From Desulfuromonadaceae bacterium GWC2_58_13 (lineage in GTDB: Bacteria > Desulfobacterota > Desulfuromonadia > Desulfuromonadales > Trichloromonadaceae): a DNA stretch of 9,280 nt. Location of the stretch: positions 1 through 9,280 of the forward strand of contig MHXM01000168.1 of assembly GCA_001825565.1 (NCBI GenBank). Reading direction: 5' to 3'. The translations under genes and the position numbers were made by a program. Below the pieces are notes generated by a model, which saw only the letters and a program-made list of their open reading frames with translations, made no database searches and was not told the origin of the DNA. Positions 6,108 through 9,280 of the stretch are shown one piece after another (position 1 is the first letter of the stretch; each line of letters starts with the position of its first letter).

Positions 6108-7073
6108 TCAGTTCACCACGTTACTTTTATTGCCGACCAGAAAATCCCGGACATTGGCGACGGCAACGGTCATCAGACGCTGCCGGGCAGCCCGGGTGGC
6201 CCAGGCGATATGCGGGGTAATCACGCTGTTTTCGGCCTGCAACAGCGGATTGTCCGCGCGCGGCGGTTCGCTCGACAGCACATCGAGCCCGGCCCCGGCA
6301 AGTCGGCCGCTGTTGAGAGCTTCGGCCAGCGCCGCCTCGTCGATCAGCGGTCCGCGCCCGGTGTTGATCAACCGGGCCCCCGGTTTCATCCGGGCCAGTC
6401 GAGAGGCATCGACCATCCGCTCGGTCTCCGTGGTCAGCGGACAGTGCAGGCTGACCACGTCGCTACGGCCGAAAAGGGTATCGAGGCCAGTGAACTCAAC
6501 GGACTCGGCCTCCCTGGTCCCCTGGTATTTTTCCGGATTCCGGGTATGCACCAACACGGTCATGCCGAAGGCCCGGGCCAGTTCCGCCACCCTGCGGCCG
6601 ATGGCGCCGAATCCGACCACCCCCAGGGTCAGTCCGTCGAGCTCGGTCAACGGCCGATCCCAAAAGGCGAAATCGGGACTGGCGCTCCAGGCTCCCTCGC
6701 GCACCAGCCGTGAATGGTGGCCAACCTGACTGGTCATATCCAGCAACAGAGCAAAGACCATCTGCGCCACCGAAGCGGTACTGTAGCCGGGAACATTGGT
6801 AACCGGGATGCCCCGGCTACGGGCGGCCTGGATATCGACCACATTGGTTCCGGTGGCCAGAACCCCGATATATTGCAGCTCGGGAAGGGCGGCGAGGGTG
6901 TCGGCCGACAGCACCGTCTTGTTGGTCAGCAGGATACGGGCGCCGGCGGCCCGTTCCAGCACCTTATTTGCGGGGGTCCGATCATAGACCCGACAATCCC
7001 CCAGTTTTTCCAGCTCCCCCCAGCTCAAATCACCGGGGTTCATGGCATATCCGTCCAGAACGATAATCTTCAT
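6108..7073 (-). CDS. D-2-hydroxyacid dehydrogenase (glycerate dehydrogenase/hydroxypyruvate reductase-like)
   Basis: The 321-residue cytoplasmic enzyme belongs to the D-isomer-specific 2-hydroxyacid dehydrogenases, which interconvert 2-keto and D-2-hydroxy acids with a nicotinamide cofactor. The split substrate domain carries VLATGTNVVD (71-80) and NVPGYSTASVAQ (93-104). The nucleotide-binding domain has G154-F-G156-A-I-G159. The catalytic triad is complete: R240 in NTGRGPLID, E269 in SSEPP and H288 in TPHIAW. The second Rossmann strand ends in VLVHTRNP (173-180) without an acidic residue, which suggests NADP(H) preference, as in GhrA/GhrB. The N-terminus, MKIIVLDGYAMNPGDLSW, is typical of a glycerate dehydrogenase-like subgroup. 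I chose the ATG at 7073 because GGAG lies six bases upstream; an in-frame ATG at 7091 has none. It is separated from ppdK by a strong terminator. Substrate may be glyoxylate, hydroxypyruvate or another 2-ketoacid. Confidence 0.93.
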   Translation of the reverse strand: MKIIVLDGYAMNPGDLSWGELEKLGDCRVYDRTPANKVLERAAGARILLTNKTVLSADTLAALPELQYIGVLATGTNVVDIQAARSRGIPVTNVPGYSTASVAQMVFALLLDMTSQVGHHSRLVREGAWSASPDFAFWDRPLTELDGLTLGVVGFGAIGRRVAELARAFGMTVLVHTRNPEKYQGTREAESVEFTGLDTLFGRSDVVSLHCPLTTETERMVDASRLARMKPGARLINTGRGPLIDEAALAEALNSGRLAGAGLDVLSSEPPRADNPLLQAENSVITPHIAWATRAARQRLMTVAVANVRDFLVGNKSNVVN

Positions 7074-7079
7074 AAGCGG

Positions 7080-7084
7080 CTCCG
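7080..7084 (-). promoter_or_regulatory. Ribosome binding site of the dehydrogenase gene
   Basis: The minus strand reads CGGAG (7084-7080) six bases before the ATG at 7073. It separates this start from the in-frame ATG at 7091, which has no comparable sequence upstream. Confidence 0.6.
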
Positions 7085-7144
7085 TTGGCATGAAAATCAG
7101 CCCGTTGAGTAAAATGCTTCAGGTTCTTTTCCGGATCCTGCGCC

Positions 7145-7156
7145 TGAAACGTTTCA
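7145..7156. promoter_or_regulatory. Perfect 12-bp palindrome TGAAACGTTTCA, LacI/GalR-type operator candidate
   Basis: The sequence is its own reverse complement over 12 bases with a central CG. This is the form bound by many LacI-family regulators (PurR, CcpA and sugar repressors have closely related half-sites). It lies about +13 to +24 relative to the predicted start of the dehydrogenase transcript, where a bound repressor would block transcription. The cognate regulator is not in this window. Confidence 0.45.
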
Positions 7157-7174
7157 TGGTCGATTCCGGCCGAT

Positions 7175-7203
7175 ATTTTAACACGCCGGATATGGATCGG
7201 CAG
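7175..7203 (-). promoter_or_regulatory. Candidate promoter of the dehydrogenase gene
   Basis: On the minus strand TAAAAT (7180-7175), five of six matches to the -10 consensus, is preceded by TGT, making an extended -10. A weak -35 box, CTGCCG (7203-7198), sits 17 bases upstream. The predicted start near 7168 gives a leader of about 95 bases containing the TGAAACGTTTCA palindrome. Confidence 0.45.
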
Positions 7204-7227
7204 ACGTTTTTCTCGGTTTCCAGCGGC

Positions 7228-7270
7228 AAAAAAAGAAGCCGCCGGCACTGGGGCCGGCGGCTTCTTTTTT
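7228..7270 (-). terminator. Strong bidirectional intrinsic terminator after ppdK
   Basis: A 12-bp perfect GC-rich stem (7235-7246 with 7253-7264) closes a 6-base loop. It is flanked by seven A (7228-7234) and six T (7265-7270) on the plus strand, so either strand gives a stem followed by a T-run. It begins 22 bases after the ppdK stop and isolates ppdK from the dehydrogenase gene, whose promoter lies just beyond it. Confidence 0.92.
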
Positions 7271-7292
7271 ACCAAATCCGCGAAAAGCAGGA

Positions 7293-9280
7293 TTATTTCA
7301 GCTCTTTCAGCACGGCATGCGCCGCGGCCAGACGGGCGATGGGCACCCGGAAGGGGGAGCAGGAGACGTAATCGAGCCCGATCTGGTGGCAGAAGATGAC
7401 GCTCGACGGTTCGCCGCCGTGCTCGCCGCAGATACCGAGCTTGATATTGGGACGGGTGGCTCGTCCCTTCTCGCATCCCATCTTCACCAACTGACCCACT
7501 CCGGCCTGGTCGAGGGCGACGAAGGGGTCGTTGGGATAGATCTCCCTTTCAACGTAGAACGGCAGGAACTTGCCGGCATCGTCACGAGACAGACCATAGG
7601 TGGTCTGGGTCAGGTCGTTGGTGCCAAAGGAGAAGAACTCGGCTTCAACGGCAATTTTATCGGCGGTGAGGGCGGCGCGGGGAAGCTCGATCATGGTCCC
7701 GATCAGGTATTCCACCTTGACGCCGTAGCGGGCGATGACCTCATCGGCAATGCGGACCGAATTGGCCTTGAGGATCGCCAGCTCCTTCACCTCGCCGACC
7801 AGCGGAATCATGATTTCCGGGATGATCGAGAAGCCTTCGTCCTTGATCAGTTCGCAGGCCGCTTCCATGATCGCCTGAACCTGCATGTCGTAGATCTCGG
7901 GGAAGGTAATCCCGAGGCGACAGCCGCGATGGCCGAGCATGGGGTTGAATTCGTGCAGCGACTCGACCTTGGCCTTGAGCATCTGCGCGGTGACATTCAT
8001 CACCTTGGCCAGTTCGTCGATATCCCCTTCTTCCTGTGGCAGGAATTCGTGCAGCGGCGGATCGAGCAGACGGATTGTGACCGGCAGCCCCTTCATTTCA
8101 CGGAACAGGCCGATGAAATCGCCTTTCTGCATGGGCAGGATTTTGGTCAGGGCGCGTTTGCGGCCATCAAGGTCATCGGACAGGATCATCTCCCGCACCG
8201 CCATGATGCGGTCGGCCTCGAAGAACATATGTTCGGTACGGCAGAGACCGATTCCCTCGGCGCCAAACTGGCGAGCCACCTTGGCATCGTGAGGAGTGTC
8301 GGCGTTGGTACGCACCTTGAGCCGGCGGTATTTGTCGACAAAGGTCATCAACTGACCGAAATCGCCGGTCAATTCGGGCTGCACGGTCGGAACCTGCCCC
8401 AGGATGACTTCACCGGTGGAGCCGTCGAGGGTGATGACATCGCCCTTTTTGACCACCGTGCCGTTTTTCGCGACGAACTGCTGATCCCGATAATTGACCG
8501 CGATGTCTCCACAACCGGCGACGCAGCACTTGCCCATGCCGCGGGCAACGACCGCCGCGTGGGAGGTCATGCCGCCGCGGGCGGTGAGAATACCTTGGGC
8601 GGCATGCATGCCGTGGATGTCCTCGGGACTGGTCTCAACCCGGACCAGAATAACCTTGAGCCCGATCTTGGCGGCTTCCTCGGCCTCGTCGGCGGAGAAG
8701 ACCACTTCGCCGCAGGACGCACCGGGCGAAGCCGGCAACCCTTTGGCGATCACCGTCTTGGGCGCCTTGGGATCAAGGGACGGATGCAGCAACTGGTCAA
8801 GCTGATCCGGCTCAACCCGCAGCACCGCGTCCTTGTCGTTGATCAGTCCCTCTTTCACCATGTCGACGGCGATTTTTACGGCGGCCTGCGCGGTGCGCTT
8901 GCCGTTGCGGGTCTGTAGCATGTAAAGTTTGTGTTTCTCGATGGTAAACTCGATGTCCTGCATATCCTTGTAATGCGCCTCAAGGATATCGCGGATTTTC
9001 GCCAGTTGGAGGTAACATTCGGGCAGCACGTCTTCCATGGCCGGCAGGTCGCCCGGCTTATGCTTGGCCTTGTTGATCGGCTGCGGAGTGCGGATGCCGG
9101 CGACCACGTCCTCGCCCTGGGCGTTGACCAGATACTCGCCGTAGAAATAGTTTTCGCCGGTGGAAGGGTCGCGGGTGAAGGCAACGCCGGTGGCGCAATC
9201 ATCGCCCATGTTGCCATAGACCATCGACTGAACGTTGACGGCGGTACCCCATTCGGCGGGGATGTTGTTGAGCTTGCGGT
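7293..9280 (-). CDS. ppdK: Pyruvate, phosphate dikinase, C-terminal part (5' end outside window)
   Basis: The frame enters from the right edge (first full codon Arg, then KLNNIPAEWG) and runs 661 residues to TAA at 7293. PPDK interconverts ATP, phosphate and pyruvate with AMP, pyrophosphate and PEP. In visible numbering, the swivelling phosphohistidine is H240 in GGMTSHAAVVARG. The PEP/pyruvate barrel carries R347 (LCRTEH), R403 (IRLLDPP), E531 (MIELPRA), N554-D555 (FGTNDLTQ) and C617 (GICGEHGG). From memory these correspond to H455, R561, R617, E745, N768 and C831 of the Clostridium symbiosum enzyme, an almost constant offset of about 214, so roughly a quarter of the protein (most of the ATP-grasp domain) lies outside. 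The FTRDPSTGE segment near the edge belongs to the end of the ATP-binding domain. No residue of the catalytic core is missing. It is followed by its own strong terminator, so it is probably transcribed alone or as the last gene. Confidence 0.97.
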   Translation of the reverse strand, partial: RKLNNIPAEWGTAVNVQSMVYGNMGDDCATGVAFTRDPSTGENYFYGEYLVNAQGEDVVAGIRTPQPINKAKHKPGDLPAMEDVLPECYLQLAKIRDILEAHYKDMQDIEFTIEKHKLYMLQTRNGKRTAQAAVKIAVDMVKEGLINDKDAVLRVEPDQLDQLLHPSLDPKAPKTVIAKGLPASPGASCGEVVFSADEAEEAAKIGLKVILVRVETSPEDIHGMHAAQGILTARGGMTSHAAVVARGMGKCCVAGCGDIAVNYRDQQFVAKNGTVVKKGDVITLDGSTGEVILGQVPTVQPELTGDFGQLMTFVDKYRRLKVRTNADTPHDAKVARQFGAEGIGLCRTEHMFFEADRIMAVREMILSDDLDGRKRALTKILPMQKGDFIGLFREMKGLPVTIRLLDPPLHEFLPQEEGDIDELAKVMNVTAQMLKAKVESLHEFNPMLGHRGCRLGITFPEIYDMQVQAIMEAACELIKDEGFSIIPEIMIPLVGEVKELAILKANSVRIADEVIARYGVKVEYLIGTMIELPRAALTADKIAVEAEFFSFGTNDLTQTTYGLSRDDAGKFLPFYVEREIYPNDPFVALDQAGVGQLVKMGCEKGRATRPNIKLGICGEHGGEPSSVIFCHQIGLDYVSCSPFRVPIARLAAAHAVLKELK

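Noticed and set aside
5623..6729. Open frame of 368 codons on the plus strand
   Set aside because: It crosses the zinc-ribbon gene, the intergenic promoter/terminator region and the dehydrogenase gene on the other strand, with low-complexity Ser/Arg/Pro composition and no domain.
7317..8918. Long open frame of 533 codons on the plus strand
   Set aside because: It lies entirely opposite ppdK, is rich in His, Asp, Gly and Gln as expected from the complement of a GC-rich gene, and shows no recognisable domain. ppdK on the other strand is certain.
1..9280. Mobile element, CRISPR array, tRNA or rRNA gene
   Set aside because: No transposase or integrase, terminal inverted repeats, regularly spaced repeats, or tRNA/rRNA-like sequence were seen on either strand.

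Overview
The window is a GC-rich bacterial chromosomal segment holding eight protein-coding genes, two of them cut by the window edges. Gene density, short intergenic gaps, AGGAGG-type ribosome binding sites and overlapping or nearly abutting genes are typical of a free-living Gram-negative. The set of families (C-terminal part of pyruvate phosphate dikinase, a rhomboid protease with a C-terminal repeat region, a TRIC/UPF0126 membrane protein, a DUF2520 protein, and a small zinc-ribbon protein with a UvrD-C-terminus-like tail) reminds me of Desulfuromonadia (Geobacter/Desulfuromonas/Pelobacter relatives). That assignment is from memory of gene families and was not tested by a search.

Layout. 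(1) 1-1085, minus: secreted von Willebrand factor A protein, cut at the left edge. (2) 1245-2456, minus: rhomboid-family intramembrane serine protease with a helical TPR-like tail. (3) A 145-bp divergent promoter region, then on the plus strand a TRIC-type channel (2602-3207), an acylpyruvate hydrolase-like FAH-family enzyme (3296-3952) and a Rossmann/DUF2520 protein (3949-4821). The last two overlap by 4 bp and look translationally coupled. (4) 4818-5498, minus: endonuclease V (nfi), whose stop codon interleaves with the DUF2520 stop. Upstream of it, 5527-5979, lies a small zinc-ribbon protein, probably in the same transcript. (5) 6108-7073, minus: a D-2-hydroxyacid dehydrogenase. (6) 7293-9280, minus: the C-terminal three quarters of ppdK, ending at a strong bidirectional terminator at 7228-7270.

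How the genes work together. This is mostly independent housekeeping and accessory metabolism: PEP/pyruvate interconversion (PPDK), 2-hydroxyacid/2-ketoacid reduction, acylpyruvate or oxaloacetate handling, and DNA repair of deaminated bases. No mobile element, CRISPR array, tRNA, rRNA or defence island is visible. I found no convincing undescribed multi-gene system. The best leads are the zinc-ribbon/Tudor-like small protein upstream of endonuclease V, its unusual leader (near-consensus promoter, a 10-bp palindrome, then a terminator-like hairpin just before the ribosome binding site), and a perfect LacI-type palindrome in the leader of the dehydrogenase gene.
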